Part shown: positions 11,162 through 19,422 of the stretch, in pieces | Layout of the letters: each line of letters starts with the position of its first letter | Position numbering within the stretch: the stretch's first letter is position 1 | Origin: Streptomyces cinnabarinus | GTDB taxonomy: Bacteria > Actinomycetota > Actinomycetes > Streptomycetales > Streptomycetaceae | Length of the DNA: 64,000 nucleotides | Direction: 5' to 3' | NCBI RefSeq assembly: GCF_027270315.1 | Contig: NZ_CP114413.1 | Span: 3,100,001-3,164,000, forward strand | Translations under genes and position numbers: made by a program | Notes under the pieces: model-generated | What the model was told of the DNA's origin: nothing | Database searches by the model: none | Seen by the model: the letters and a program-made list of their open reading frames with translations, nothing else

Positions 11162-11857
11162 CTACGACGGCGTGCGCGCCGCCGCCAGCAGTCGGGTCAC
11201 GTCGTCGGCGCAGATGGTCAGGGCCGCGCCCACCGTGGCGAGGACCTCGCGTTCGGCGGGGGTGTACGGGCCGTCCGCCAGGGCGATGCGGGCGCCCTGG
11301 AGGAGGATCGATTCGCGGCCCGCGGGGGCGAGGTGCGGGGCGAGGGGGTCGAGCGCCTCGTGGAGCTCTATGGCCAGGCCCGCTCCGCAGGGCTCGCCGA
11401 GGACCCGTCCGGTGTCCGCGGCCAGCGCCTCCACCAGCGCGTCCAGCTGTTCCTCGGTGCAGTCGTCGAAGCCGGCCGCGCGGACCGCGGAGGCGGCGGT
11501 CTCCAGGGCCGTACGGGCGCAGCAGCCGCCCGCGGCGAGGACCGCGAGGGCGACGGTGTGCACGGCGTCGCGGAGCATGGCGGAGAAGCGGGTGGTGGTC
11601 GGATGGTCCAGGACATCGGTGCCGAAGTGGCGACGGCAGGCCGCGCACTCCACCACCGGCCCGGTCTCGCCCCGCGGCAGCACCGGCACACCGAGCAGGG
11701 TGAACCGGCGGCGACCGGTCAGCCGCTGGTAGTTGCGGTCCCCTCCGCAGCCGGGACAGAAGAACTCACCGTCACCGACGGCCGTCCACGCCACGCGGGT
11801 GCCCAGGATGCGGGCAGGCCTAGCGGCACGGCCGTTTCGTCCCCGTCCTGGCAGCAC
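11162..11857 (-). CDS. TerB-like protein with N-terminal zinc ribbon
   Basis: A 231-residue cytoplasmic protein. Residues 34-74 hold two CxxC pairs (CPGC and CAAC) typical of a small zinc ribbon. Residues about 95-225 are helical and resemble the TerB/tellurite-resistance fold, including a DGPYTPAEREVL segment typical of that family. The GTG at 11857 is preferred over an upstream ATG because GGAGG lies six bases before it. Function is unknown; TerB-like domains occur in metal and membrane stress proteins, and tellurite resistance itself should not be assumed. Confidence 0.75.
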   Translation of the reverse strand: MLPGRGRNGRAARPARILGTRVAWTAVGDGEFFCPGCGGDRNYQRLTGRRRFTLLGVPVLPRGETGPVVECAACRRHFGTDVLDHPTTTRFSAMLRDAVHTVALAVLAAGGCCARTALETAASAVRAAGFDDCTEEQLDALVEALAADTGRVLGEPCGAGLAIELHEALDPLAPHLAPAGRESILLQGARIALADGPYTPAEREVLATVGAALTICADDVTRLLAAARTPS

Positions 11858-12027
11858 GTCGCACCTCCGCGAAACCCCGCGGCAACGTCGCCGCGCTTGC
11901 GTGATGTTAGCCACATCCCCCGGGCCGAGTCAGCACCTTGGACGAGACCTTTCCGTGACCTCCACGAGGAATGGCCGGTATACGACGATCCCCGCCCCCT
12001 GAAAACAGAGGGCGGGGATACCCACCT

Positions 12028-12057
12028 AGGGGCGCGGGGAACTGCGCGACAAGCCAC
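12028..12057 (+). repeat. Intergenic repeat family, copy A (30-bp subtype)
   Basis: The unit begins AGGGGCGCGGGGAACTGCGC and ends in GCCAC. It lies 42 bases behind the leuA stop, in reverse orientation to leuA transcription. Copies C and D share this short form with one or two changes; copies B and E carry 25 extra bases. Confidence 0.85.
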
Positions 12058-12098
12058 GACGGCGCGGCACCCGACCGACGACCACGCGCGGCACCTGC

Positions 12099-13820
12099 CT
12101 ACCGCGCGGCCCGGTTCACGGCGGAGACGACCGCCTTCAGCGAGGCACGCGTCGTGTTCGCATCGATCCCGATCCCCCACAGCACCTTGCCGTCGATCGC
12201 ACACTCGATGTACGACGCGGCCTGCGCGGACGCACCCTCGCTCATCGTGTGCTCCTGGTAGTCCAGCAGCCGTACGTCGATCCCGATCGACTGCAGCGCG
12301 TCGAAGAAGGCCGAGATCGGACCGTTGCCCGTACCGGTCAGCACCGTGTCGGCGCCGTCGACGGTCGCCTCCACCTTCAGCGTGTCCACACCGTCCGTGT
12401 CCGTCGTCGACTGACCGGTGCGGACCTGGATGCGGCCCCACGGGTTCTCCGGGTTCGGCAGGTACTCGTCCTGGAAGACCGACCAGATGGCGGACCCGGT
12501 GACCTCGCCGCCCTCCGCGTCCGTCTTGGCCTGGATCAGCTTCGAGAACTCGATCTGCATCCGGCGCGGCAGGTCCAGCTTGTGGTCGTTCTTCAGGACG
12601 TACGCGATCCCGCCCTTGCCGGACTGCGAGTTGACCCGGATGACGGCCTCGTAGGAGCGGCCGACGTCCTTGGGGTCGATCGGCAGGTACGGCACCGCCC
12701 ACTCGATGTCGTCCACGGTGACCCCGCGAGCCGCCGCGTCCGCCTCCATCGCGTCGAAGCCCTTCTTGATGGCGTCCTGGTGGGAGCCGGAGAAGGACGT
12801 GTAGACCAGGTCACCGACGTACGGGTGGCGCGGGTGGACCTCCATCTGGTTGCAGTACTCCCACGTACGACGGATCTCGTCGATGTCGGAGAAGTCGATC
12901 TGCGGGTCGACGCCCTGCGAGAACAGGTTCATGCCCAGGGTGACCAGGTCGACGTTGCCGGTGCGCTCGCCCTGGCCGAACAGACAGCCCTCGACGCGGT
13001 CGGCGCCGGCCATCAGCGCCAGCTCGGCCGCCGCGACGGCCGTACCGCGGTCGTTGTGCGGGTGGATCGACAGGCAGACGTGCTCGCGGCGGGACAGGTT
13101 GCGGCCCATCCACTCGAAGCGGTCGGCGTGCGTCGACGGGGTCGAACGCTCCACGGTGGCGGGCAGGTTGAGGATGATCTCGCGGCCGGGACCGGGCTGC
13201 CAGACGTCCATGACCGCCTCGCAGACCTCCAGCGCGAAGTCCAGCTCGGTGTCGGTGAAGATCTCGGGGCTGTACTGGTAGCCGAACTCGGTCTCCGGGT
13301 CCAGCAGCTTCTCGGCGTACTCCATCACCAGGCGGGTGCCGTCGACGGCGATCTGCTTGATGTCGTCCTTGGAGCCGCGGAAGACCACCCGGCGGAAGAC
13401 GGGCGCGGTGGCGTTGTACAGGTGGACGTTGGCTCGCCTGGCGCCCTTCAGGGACTCCACGGTCCGCTCGATCAGGTCCTCACGGGCCTGGGTCAGCACG
13501 GAGATGGTGACGTCGTCGGGGATCGCGCCCGGCTCCTCGATGATGGAGCGTACGAAGTCGAAGTCCGTCTGGCCCGAGGCCGGGAACCCGACCTCGATCT
13601 CCTTGTAGCCCATCTTGACCAGCTGGTCGAACATCCGGCGCTTGCGCTCGGGCGACATCGGGTCGATCAGGGCCTGGTTGCCGTCGCGCAGGTCCGTGGA
13701 GAGCCAGCGGGGGGCCTGGGTGATGCGCTGCTCGGGCCAGGTGCGGTCCGGGATGTCCACCTGGTCGTAACGACCGTACTTGTGGATCGGCATGGACGTG
13801 GGCTGCTGGCGGTTCGCCAT
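12099..13820 (-). CDS. leuA: 2-isopropylmalate synthase
   Basis: A 573-residue enzyme catalysing the first committed step of leucine synthesis, acetyl-CoA plus 2-oxoisovalerate to 2-isopropylmalate. The TIM barrel carries the metal-binding STDLRDGNQ (Asp43) and HPHND (His253, His255). Residues about 440-573 are the leucine-binding regulatory domain with DYQEHTMSEG. Length and start match the actinobacterial long form. A leader peptide rich in leucine and an attenuator hairpin precede it, so expression should respond to leucyl-tRNA charging. Confidence 0.97.
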   Translation of the reverse strand: MANRQQPTSMPIHKYGRYDQVDIPDRTWPEQRITQAPRWLSTDLRDGNQALIDPMSPERKRRMFDQLVKMGYKEIEVGFPASGQTDFDFVRSIIEEPGAIPDDVTISVLTQAREDLIERTVESLKGARRANVHLYNATAPVFRRVVFRGSKDDIKQIAVDGTRLVMEYAEKLLDPETEFGYQYSPEIFTDTELDFALEVCEAVMDVWQPGPGREIILNLPATVERSTPSTHADRFEWMGRNLSRREHVCLSIHPHNDRGTAVAAAELALMAGADRVEGCLFGQGERTGNVDLVTLGMNLFSQGVDPQIDFSDIDEIRRTWEYCNQMEVHPRHPYVGDLVYTSFSGSHQDAIKKGFDAMEADAAARGVTVDDIEWAVPYLPIDPKDVGRSYEAVIRVNSQSGKGGIAYVLKNDHKLDLPRRMQIEFSKLIQAKTDAEGGEVTGSAIWSVFQDEYLPNPENPWGRIQVRTGQSTTDTDGVDTLKVEATVDGADTVLTGTGNGPISAFFDALQSIGIDVRLLDYQEHTMSEGASAQAASYIECAIDGKVLWGIGIDANTTRASLKAVVSAVNRAAR

Positions 13821-13876
13821 GATTGCGGGGCTCCTCAGGATGTCCGGAAGGACGGCCGACGACGCAACGCGAAGCT

Positions 13877-13920
13877 CCGCGGGGAGGGAGTCGACCTGGA
13901 CTTACAGGCCCTCGCCGCGG
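13877..13920 (-). promoter_or_regulatory. leuA attenuator hairpin
   Basis: On the leuA-sense strand the last leader codons (13920-13909) pair with 13888-13877 through 12 positions with a single mismatch. A ribosome stalled at the leucine codons would leave this pairing free, while one reaching the stop codon would cover its 5' arm. This fits translation-coupled attenuation, but the alternative structure was not modelled. Confidence 0.65.
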
Positions 13921-13961
13921 CAGCTAAGAAGAAGCAGCCCGAAAAGCATGATGCGCAGCAT
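13902..13961 (-). CDS. leuL: leuA leader peptide
   Basis: A 19-residue peptide, MLRIMLFGLLLLSCRGEGL, encoded 81 bases upstream of leuA. Seven of its residues are leucine, including a run of four. Three of that run use CTT, a rare codon here, which is typical of leader peptides that sense charged tRNA. It ends in TAA inside the hairpin described for the attenuator. The region 13821-14128 otherwise holds only the divergent promoters of leuL-leuA and the metalloprotease. Confidence 0.85.
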   Translation of the reverse strand: MLRIMLFGLLLLSCRGEGL

Positions 13962-14128
13962 GCTAGCCGAGCCGCCCGCGATACGGCGGTGTGTATCAGT
14001 ATGCGGGACCGCACGGACGAATTGGACAAAAAGTGCGCCATACCACTTCCCGACCGTCGGATGGGCGCCTTGTCGGCACATTTCACCAATCATGGTTGCG
14101 GCTAGTGACAGCCGCATAACGCAGTGCA

Positions 14129-15214
14129 ATGGTGCCGGGCATGACGAACCACGGGGGCCATGAGCCCGTCTTCTGCACCGTCGTACCGCCCCATGTCCTC
14201 GACAAGCTGGCCCAGGCCGACGACCCCGCGCTCGCCGGACCGGCCCGCCGGACCCTCCAGCGCGACGCCTACGAGCGCACCCACCGCCGGCTGACCACCG
14301 TGCTCGGGGCGCCCGCCGTCGCCCCGCCCGCGGACGCCGAGCCCGACAAGCCGCGGCGCACGGTCTACGACGCCCGGCACGGCACGGACCTGCCCGGCGG
14401 CAAGGTCCGCGGGGAGGGCGAGGAGCCCGGCAAGGACGCCACTGTCAACCGCGCCTACGCGGGCCTCGGCGCCACCTTCGAGCTGTTCCTGAAGGCCTAC
14501 GAGCGCAACTCCATCGACGGCGACGGACTGCCGCTGGACGCGACCGTGCACTACGAGAAGGACTACAACAACGCCTTCTGGAACGGCGAGCAGATGGTGT
14601 TCGGCGACGGGGACGGGGAGATCTTCCTCGACTTCACCATCCCCATCGACGTCATCGGTCATGAACTCGCCCACGGCGTCACCCAGTACACCGCCAACCT
14701 CACCTACTTCGGCCAGCCCGGCGCCCTGAACGAGTCGATGTCGGACGTCTTCGGCGCGCTCATCAAGCAGTACACGCTTGGCCAGAGCGCCGCCGAGGCC
14801 GACTGGCTGATCGGCGCCGGACTGCTCGCCCCGCGGGTGACCGGCAAGGCGCTGCGCTCCATGAAGGAGCCCGGCACGGCGTACGACGACGACGTCCTCG
14901 GCAAGGACCCGCAGCCCGCGACGATGGACGACTACGTCCGCACCGGCCGCGACAACGGCGGCGTCCACATCAACTCCGGGATCCCCAACCGCGCCTTCTA
15001 CCTGGCCGCCACCGCCCTCGGCGGCAACGCCTGGGAGCGCGCCGGGCAGATCTGGTACGACGTGCTGACCGGCGGCGAACTGAAGGCGCAGGCCCTCTTC
15101 ACCGACTTCGCCACCCTGACCGCCGCCGCCGCGCAGGCCCGGTACGGCGACGGCAGCGAGGAACTCCAGGCGGTGCGGAAGGCCTGGGAGCAGGTCGGGG
15201 TGCGCACCCTGTGA
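14129..15214 (+). CDS. M4 family (thermolysin/protealysin-like) metalloprotease
   Basis: A 361-residue zinc protease of the gluzincin M4 family. Zinc ligands are His178 and His182 in HELAH and Glu202 in NESMSD; a distal HINSGIPN segment matches the conserved C-terminal half. There is no signal peptide. Instead the first 60 residues contain a VPPHVL segment like the short propeptide of protealysin, so it is a protealysin-type precursor rather than a thermolysin with the long FTP/PepSY propeptide. A start at the ATG at 14141 is also possible. The next gene, 20 bases on, encodes its probable inhibitor. Confidence 0.92.
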   Translation: MVPGMTNHGGHEPVFCTVVPPHVLDKLAQADDPALAGPARRTLQRDAYERTHRRLTTVLGAPAVAPPADAEPDKPRRTVYDARHGTDLPGGKVRGEGEEPGKDATVNRAYAGLGATFELFLKAYERNSIDGDGLPLDATVHYEKDYNNAFWNGEQMVFGDGDGEIFLDFTIPIDVIGHELAHGVTQYTANLTYFGQPGALNESMSDVFGALIKQYTLGQSAAEADWLIGAGLLAPRVTGKALRSMKEPGTAYDDDVLGKDPQPATMDDYVRTGRDNGGVHINSGIPNRAFYLAATALGGNAWERAGQIWYDVLTGGELKAQALFTDFATLTAAAAQARYGDGSEELQAVRKAWEQVGVRTL

Positions 15215-15234
15215 ACACGTACTAGACAGGGACC

Positions 15235-15501
15235 ATGCGGATTCAGGTGAGGCGCACCGGAGGTTTCGCGGGCATCGAGCGGTTCGCCGAGGTGGACACC
15301 TCGGGGCGGCCCGATGCCCCCGAGTGGCACGCCCTGGCCGAGCGGGCGGTCGCCGCCGGCCGGGGCGAGCCGCCCATCGGGGTACCGGACGGGTTCAGTT
15401 ACCAGATCACGGTGGACGGAAAGACGGTGTACTGCTCCGATCCCCGGCTGACCGAGGAACAGCGCGAGCTGATCAGCAAAGTGCTGAAGGAGGGCGCGTA
15501 A
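15235..15501 (+). CDS. Emfourin-type inhibitor of the M4 protease
   Basis: An 88-residue protein without signal peptide. The start IQVRRTGGFAGIERFAEVDT, the central PDGFSY and the C-terminal helix with LTEEQRELI fit the emfourin family, small inhibitors encoded directly behind protealysin-like M4 proteases. It lies 20 bases after the protease stop with no terminator between, so the two are probably co-transcribed and the inhibitor would keep the protease silent inside the cell. Recognition is from remembered family features, not a search. Confidence 0.8.
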   Translation: MRIQVRRTGGFAGIERFAEVDTSGRPDAPEWHALAERAVAAGRGEPPIGVPDGFSYQITVDGKTVYCSDPRLTEEQRELISKVLKEGA

Positions 15502-15559
15502 CGGCTGGTTCACGCCGGGCCGTTGACTTCCGTTACCCCGGGTACCGATGATCCGGCGC

Positions 15560-16864
15560 ATGGCGACGCAACCGATACCTCAGTTCCCGGCCGGTTTCCT
15601 GTGGGGCGTGTCGACCTCGGCCCATCAGATCGAGGGCGCGACCGAGCTGCGCGAGCCGTCCGTGTGGGACGCCTTCACGGACGTGCCGGGTCAGGTGAAG
15701 GACGGCTCGACGGCGGCGGTGGCCTGCGACCACTACCACCGCTACCGCGAGGACGTGGCCCTGCTGTCCGGCCTCGGGGTCGGCGCGTACCGCTTCTCGG
15801 TCTCGTGGCCGCGGGTGAACTCCCCCGGCGGCCTGGACTTCTACGACCGGCTGGTCGACGAGCTGTGCGCGGCGGGCGTCCGCCCGGTCCCCACGCTCTT
15901 CCACTGGGACCTGCCGGCCGGCCTCGACTGGCTTCAGCGGGACACCGCGTCCCGGTTCGCCGAGTACGTCTCCCGGGTCGCCGAGCGGCTCGGTGACCGC
16001 GTGCACAAGTGGATCACCCTCAACGAACCCGCCGAGCACACCCTGTTGGGCCACGCCCTCGGCGTGCACGCACCCGGCAAACGGCTGCTGTTCGACGCGC
16101 TGCCGGTCGCCCACCACCAGCTGCTCGCCCACGGTATGGCGGTACGGGCGCTGCGCGCGGCCGGGGTCACGGACGTCGGGATCGCCAACTCGCACGGGCC
16201 GACCTGGGCCTCGTCGAAGGAGGGCGCCGACGTCGAAGCGGCGGAGTTCTACGACGTACTCCTCAACCGCCTGTTCGCGGACCCGGTGCTGCTCGGTGAA
16301 TATCCGGCAGGGCTGGGCGAGTTGATGCCGGGCGACGTCGAGGCGGACCTGAAGGTGATCGGCGAGCCGGTCGACTGGTACGGGATCAACTACTACGCCC
16401 CGACCAAGGTGGGCGCTCCGCAGGGCGCCGAGATCGAGTTCGGCGGTGTCTCCATGCCCGCCGAACTCCCCTTCTCCGTCCAGGAGATCAGGGACGTGCC
16501 GGTCACCGACTTCGGCTGGCCGGTGGTCCCCGAGGCACTGACCGAACTGCTCACCGGCTTCCACGAGCGCTACGGCGACCGGCTCCCGCCCGTCGTCATC
16601 ACCGAGAACGGCTGCTCGTACGAGGGCCTCGACGACCAGCAGCGGATCGCCTACCTGGACGGCCACATCCGTGCCCTGCACCGGGCGGTCGCGGCCGGGG
16701 TGGATGTGCGCGGCTACTTCGTCTGGTCGCTGCTGGACAACTTCGAGTGGGCGGAGGGCTACGCGCGCCGCTTCGGCCTCGTCCACGTGGACTACGACAC
16801 GCTGGAGCGGACCCCGAAGGCGTCGTACCGCTGGTACCGGGACGTGCTGCGGGCCCAGGGATGA
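15560..16864 (+). CDS. GH1 beta-glucosidase
   Basis: A 434-residue cytoplasmic retaining beta-glycosidase. The acid/base is Glu156 in TLNEP and the nucleophile Glu349 in ITENG; the N-terminal FLWGVSTSAHQIEG and the C-terminal NFEWAEGY are also family hallmarks. ATG at 15560 is used because GH1 homology starts there; an ATG at 15548 would add four residues. It is slightly shorter than the usual 440-480. Its stop overlaps the start of an MFS transporter gene as ATGA, so substrate uptake and hydrolysis are coupled. Confidence 0.95.
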   Translation: MATQPIPQFPAGFLWGVSTSAHQIEGATELREPSVWDAFTDVPGQVKDGSTAAVACDHYHRYREDVALLSGLGVGAYRFSVSWPRVNSPGGLDFYDRLVDELCAAGVRPVPTLFHWDLPAGLDWLQRDTASRFAEYVSRVAERLGDRVHKWITLNEPAEHTLLGHALGVHAPGKRLLFDALPVAHHQLLAHGMAVRALRAAGVTDVGIANSHGPTWASSKEGADVEAAEFYDVLLNRLFADPVLLGEYPAGLGELMPGDVEADLKVIGEPVDWYGINYYAPTKVGAPQGAEIEFGGVSMPAELPFSVQEIRDVPVTDFGWPVVPEALTELLTGFHERYGDRLPPVVITENGCSYEGLDDQQRIAYLDGHIRALHRAVAAGVDVRGYFVWSLLDNFEWAEGYARRFGLVHVDYDTLERTPKASYRWYRDVLRAQG

Positions 16865-18102
16865 CGGCACCCGCCCTGGCCGAGCCCACGGACCGGGTCG
16901 GGCCGCGCTGGACGACGGCGCTGGCGCTCGCCAACTGGGCGGTCTGGGTGGGCTGGTACGGCCCGCTCCAGATCCTGCTCCCCGAGCAGTCCGAGGAGTT
17001 CGCGCCCGGTATCGGGATGTCGAAGGAGACGCTGCTGGCCTGGGTGACCGGGGTGGGCGCGGCGGTCTCGCTGGTGGCGAACCCGCTCTTCGGCGCGCTC
17101 TCGGACCGGACGACGGCCGGCTGGGGGCGGCGCCGGCCGTGGATCGTGGCAGGGGTGGCGGGCGGGGCGCTGTCGCTGCTGCTGCTCGCGGGCGCGGACG
17201 GGCTGTGGACGATGATCGTCGGCTGGTGTCTGGTCCAGCTGACCCTGAACGCGGCCTTCGCGGCGGTGACGGCGGCGGTGCCGGACCGGGTGCCGCGGCT
17301 CCAGCGGGGCTCGGTGGGCGGCTGGCTGGGGGCCGCGCAAATCCTGGGGGCGGTCGCCGGTACGGGGCTCGCGACGGCGGTGGGCGGGATCGCGGCGGGG
17401 TACGTGGCGTGCGCGGTGTTCGTGGTGGCGGGGGTGCTGCCGTACGTCCTGCGCGGCGGCGACTTCCGGCTGGCGGCCGACGAGCGACCGCCCTGGTCGC
17501 CGCGCGCCTTCCTCCGGAGCTTCTGGCTGAGCCCGCGCCGCTATCCGGACTTCGGCTGGGCCTGGCTGACCCGTTTCCTGATCAACCTCAGCAACGCGCT
17601 GGTGATCCTCTACCTGCTGTACTACCTCCGGGACCGGCTGGATCACGACGACCCGGACGAGGGCGTCCTGATCCTCACCGCCGTGAACAGCGTGACCTTG
17701 CTGGCCACGGTCGTGGTCGGCGGCGTCTGGTCCGACCGCGTGGGCCGCCGCAAGCCGTTCGTCCGCTGGTCCGGGCTGTTGATGGCGGCGGCGACGGCGC
17801 TCCTTGCGGCCTGGCAGACCTGGCCCGGCGCGATCGTCGTGGCGGCGCTGCTGGGCGTGGGCCTCGGCGTCTTCATGTCGGTCGACTTCGCCCTGATGAC
17901 CGACGTCCTCCCCAAGGCCCTCGACCGGGGCAAGGACCTGGGCGTCATCAACATCGCCAACGCCCTCCCCCAGGTAGCGGCCCCCGCCCTGGCAGCCCCG
18001 ATCGTGACCCACCTGGGCGGCTACCGGGTCCTCTACGGGGCGGCGGCGGTGATCGCCCTTGCGGGGGCGGTGCTGGTGGGCCGTATCAAGGGAGTGGACT
18101 GA
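16861..18102 (+). CDS. MFS transporter, probably for glycosides
   Basis: A 413-residue protein with about 12 membrane helices and the MFS loop 2-3 motif GALSDRTTAGWGRRRP, repeated in degenerate form as GGVWSDRVGRRKP between helices 8 and 9. The first loop is of the sugar/cation-symporter or SUC-like kind. Overlap with the glucosidase gene suggests it imports a beta-glucoside or disaccharide for that enzyme. Its stop lies 16 bases from an era remnant on the other strand. Confidence 0.88.
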   Translation: MTAPALAEPTDRVGPRWTTALALANWAVWVGWYGPLQILLPEQSEEFAPGIGMSKETLLAWVTGVGAAVSLVANPLFGALSDRTTAGWGRRRPWIVAGVAGGALSLLLLAGADGLWTMIVGWCLVQLTLNAAFAAVTAAVPDRVPRLQRGSVGGWLGAAQILGAVAGTGLATAVGGIAAGYVACAVFVVAGVLPYVLRGGDFRLAADERPPWSPRAFLRSFWLSPRRYPDFGWAWLTRFLINLSNALVILYLLYYLRDRLDHDDPDEGVLILTAVNSVTLLATVVVGGVWSDRVGRRKPFVRWSGLLMAAATALLAAWQTWPGAIVVAALLGVGLGVFMSVDFALMTDVLPKALDRGKDLGVINIANALPQVAAPALAAPIVTHLGGYRVLYGAAAVIALAGAVLVGRIKGVD

Positions 18103-18117
18103 GCCAGGGATCAACCC

Positions 18118-18286
18118 TCAGAACCCGAGCCGCCGAAGCTGCTTCGGGTCGCGCTGCCAGTCCTTGGCGACCTTGACGTGGAGGTCCAGGCTGCATCGAC
18201 GTGCGGCTACCGCCGCGCGGCCGGCGTTCCGAGCAGTGCCTCGATCTGCCTGCGGGACACCGCCGACCCCCTTCAGCCGCTTGCCC
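18118..18286 (-). pseudogene. Remnant of a second era allele, 3' end only
   Basis: This 169-bp stretch aligns with 18320-18464, the 3' end of the intact era gene. The last 23 codons plus stop encode identical residues with seven base changes, all at synonymous third positions. Further in, a 26-base insertion (near 18188-18218) and a two-base deletion break the frame, and homology stops at 18286. It lies 33 bases behind the intact gene, in the same orientation. Confidence 0.9.
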
Positions 18287-18319
18287 AGGCGGCTCCGCCG
18301 CCACCCCCACCCGCTCCGG

Positions 18320-19273
18320 TCAGAACCCGAGTCGCCGAAGCTGCTTCGGATCCCGCTGCCAGTCCTTCGCGACCTTCACATGGAGGTCGAGGAACACCGG
18401 CGTACCGAGCAGCGCCTCGATCTGCTTGCGGGACTTGATGCCGACCTCCTTCAGGCGCTTGCCCTTCGGGCCGATGATGATGCCCTTCTGGCTGGGGCGC
18501 TCGATGAAAAGGTTGGCGTGGATGTCGAGCAACGGCTTGTCGGCGGGGCGGTCCTCGCGCGGGAGCATCTCCTCGACGACCACCGCGATGGAGTGCGGCA
18601 GCTCGTCGCGGACGCCCTCCAGCGCCGCCTCGCGGATCAGCTCGGCGATCATGACCTGCTCGGGCTCGTCCGTGAGGTCGCCCTCGGGATAGAGCGCCGG
18701 GCCCTCGGGCAGCATCGGGATCAGCAGGTCCGCCAACAGGTCGACCTGCTTGTTCGCGGTCGCCGACACCGGCACGATCTGCGCCCACTCGATGCCCAGT
18801 TCCTTGCCCAGCTGGTCGATCGCGATCAGCTGCTCGGCGAGGCTCTTGGAGTCGACGAGGTCGGTCTTCGTCACGATGGCGACCTTCGGGGACTTCTTGA
18901 TCCCCGCCAGCTCCTTCGCGATGAAGCGGTCACCGGGACCGATCTTCTCGTTCGCGGGGAGGCAGAAGCCGATCACGTCGACCTCGGCCCACGTGGTCCG
19001 CACCACGTCGTTGAGGCGCTCGCCCAGCAGCGTGCGCGGCTTGTGCAGACCCGGGGTGTCCACCAGGATCAGCTGGGCGTCCGGGCGGTGCACGATCCCT
19101 CGTACCGTGTGCCGGGTCGTCTGCGGCTGGTCGGCGGTGATCGCCACCTTCTGCCCGACCAGAGCGTTCGTAAGGGTGGACTTGCCCGCGTTGGGCCGGC
19201 CCACGAAGCAGGCGAAACCGGCGCGATGGACGGCCTCGGCCGACTCCTCGGATGACTGGGTGCGAACGCTCAT
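18320..19273 (-). CDS. era: GTPase Era
   Basis: A 317-residue ribosome-assembly GTPase acting on 16S rRNA maturation in the 30S subunit. G1 is GRPNAGKS (25-32), G3 DTPG (72-75), and G4 TKTD (135-138, threonine in place of the usual asparagine, as seen in actinobacteria). Residues about 230-305 are the KH RNA-binding domain with the GPKGKRLKEVG loop. The ATG at 19273 is chosen because the family starts just before it. It belongs to the conserved phoH-ybeY-CBS-era neighbourhood, here interrupted by amtB-glnK and a small secreted-protein gene. A broken copy of its 3' end follows. Confidence 0.96.
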   Translation of the reverse strand: MSVRTQSSEESAEAVHRAGFACFVGRPNAGKSTLTNALVGQKVAITADQPQTTRHTVRGIVHRPDAQLILVDTPGLHKPRTLLGERLNDVVRTTWAEVDVIGFCLPANEKIGPGDRFIAKELAGIKKSPKVAIVTKTDLVDSKSLAEQLIAIDQLGKELGIEWAQIVPVSATANKQVDLLADLLIPMLPEGPALYPEGDLTDEPEQVMIAELIREAALEGVRDELPHSIAVVVEEMLPREDRPADKPLLDIHANLFIERPSQKGIIIGPKGKRLKEVGIKSRKQIEALLGTPVFLDLHVKVAKDWQRDPKQLRRLGF

Positions 19274-19338
19274 GCGCCCATTCTCCCTGATCCCCGGAGC
19301 GGCGCCGCACGGTGAGGCCCCGGAAACCCGCCCGCAAT

Positions 19339-19376
19339 GAAACGCCCCCGAAACACATCGGTACACGACCGGAAAC
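19339..19376 (+). promoter_or_regulatory. GlnR box upstream of amtB
   Basis: Four half-sites, GAAAC, GAAAC, GTACA and GAAAC, start at 19339, 19350, 19361 and 19372. They are separated by exactly six bases each, the 11-bp spacing of actinobacterial GlnR operators. The site ends 46 bases before the amtB start. It predicts activation of amtB-glnK when nitrogen is limiting. Confidence 0.8.
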
Positions 19377-19422
19377 GCACACCCGTGAATCTCTGACGCA
19401 CCCCCACCCCGTTGGAGACCCC

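Noticed and set aside
8924..12502. Very long open frame (over 1000 codons) on the plus strand
   Set aside because: It runs antisense through the MMPL, TerB-like and leuA genes. Its protein is low-complexity and rich in Arg, Gly, His and Gln, as expected for a non-coding frame in high-GC DNA.
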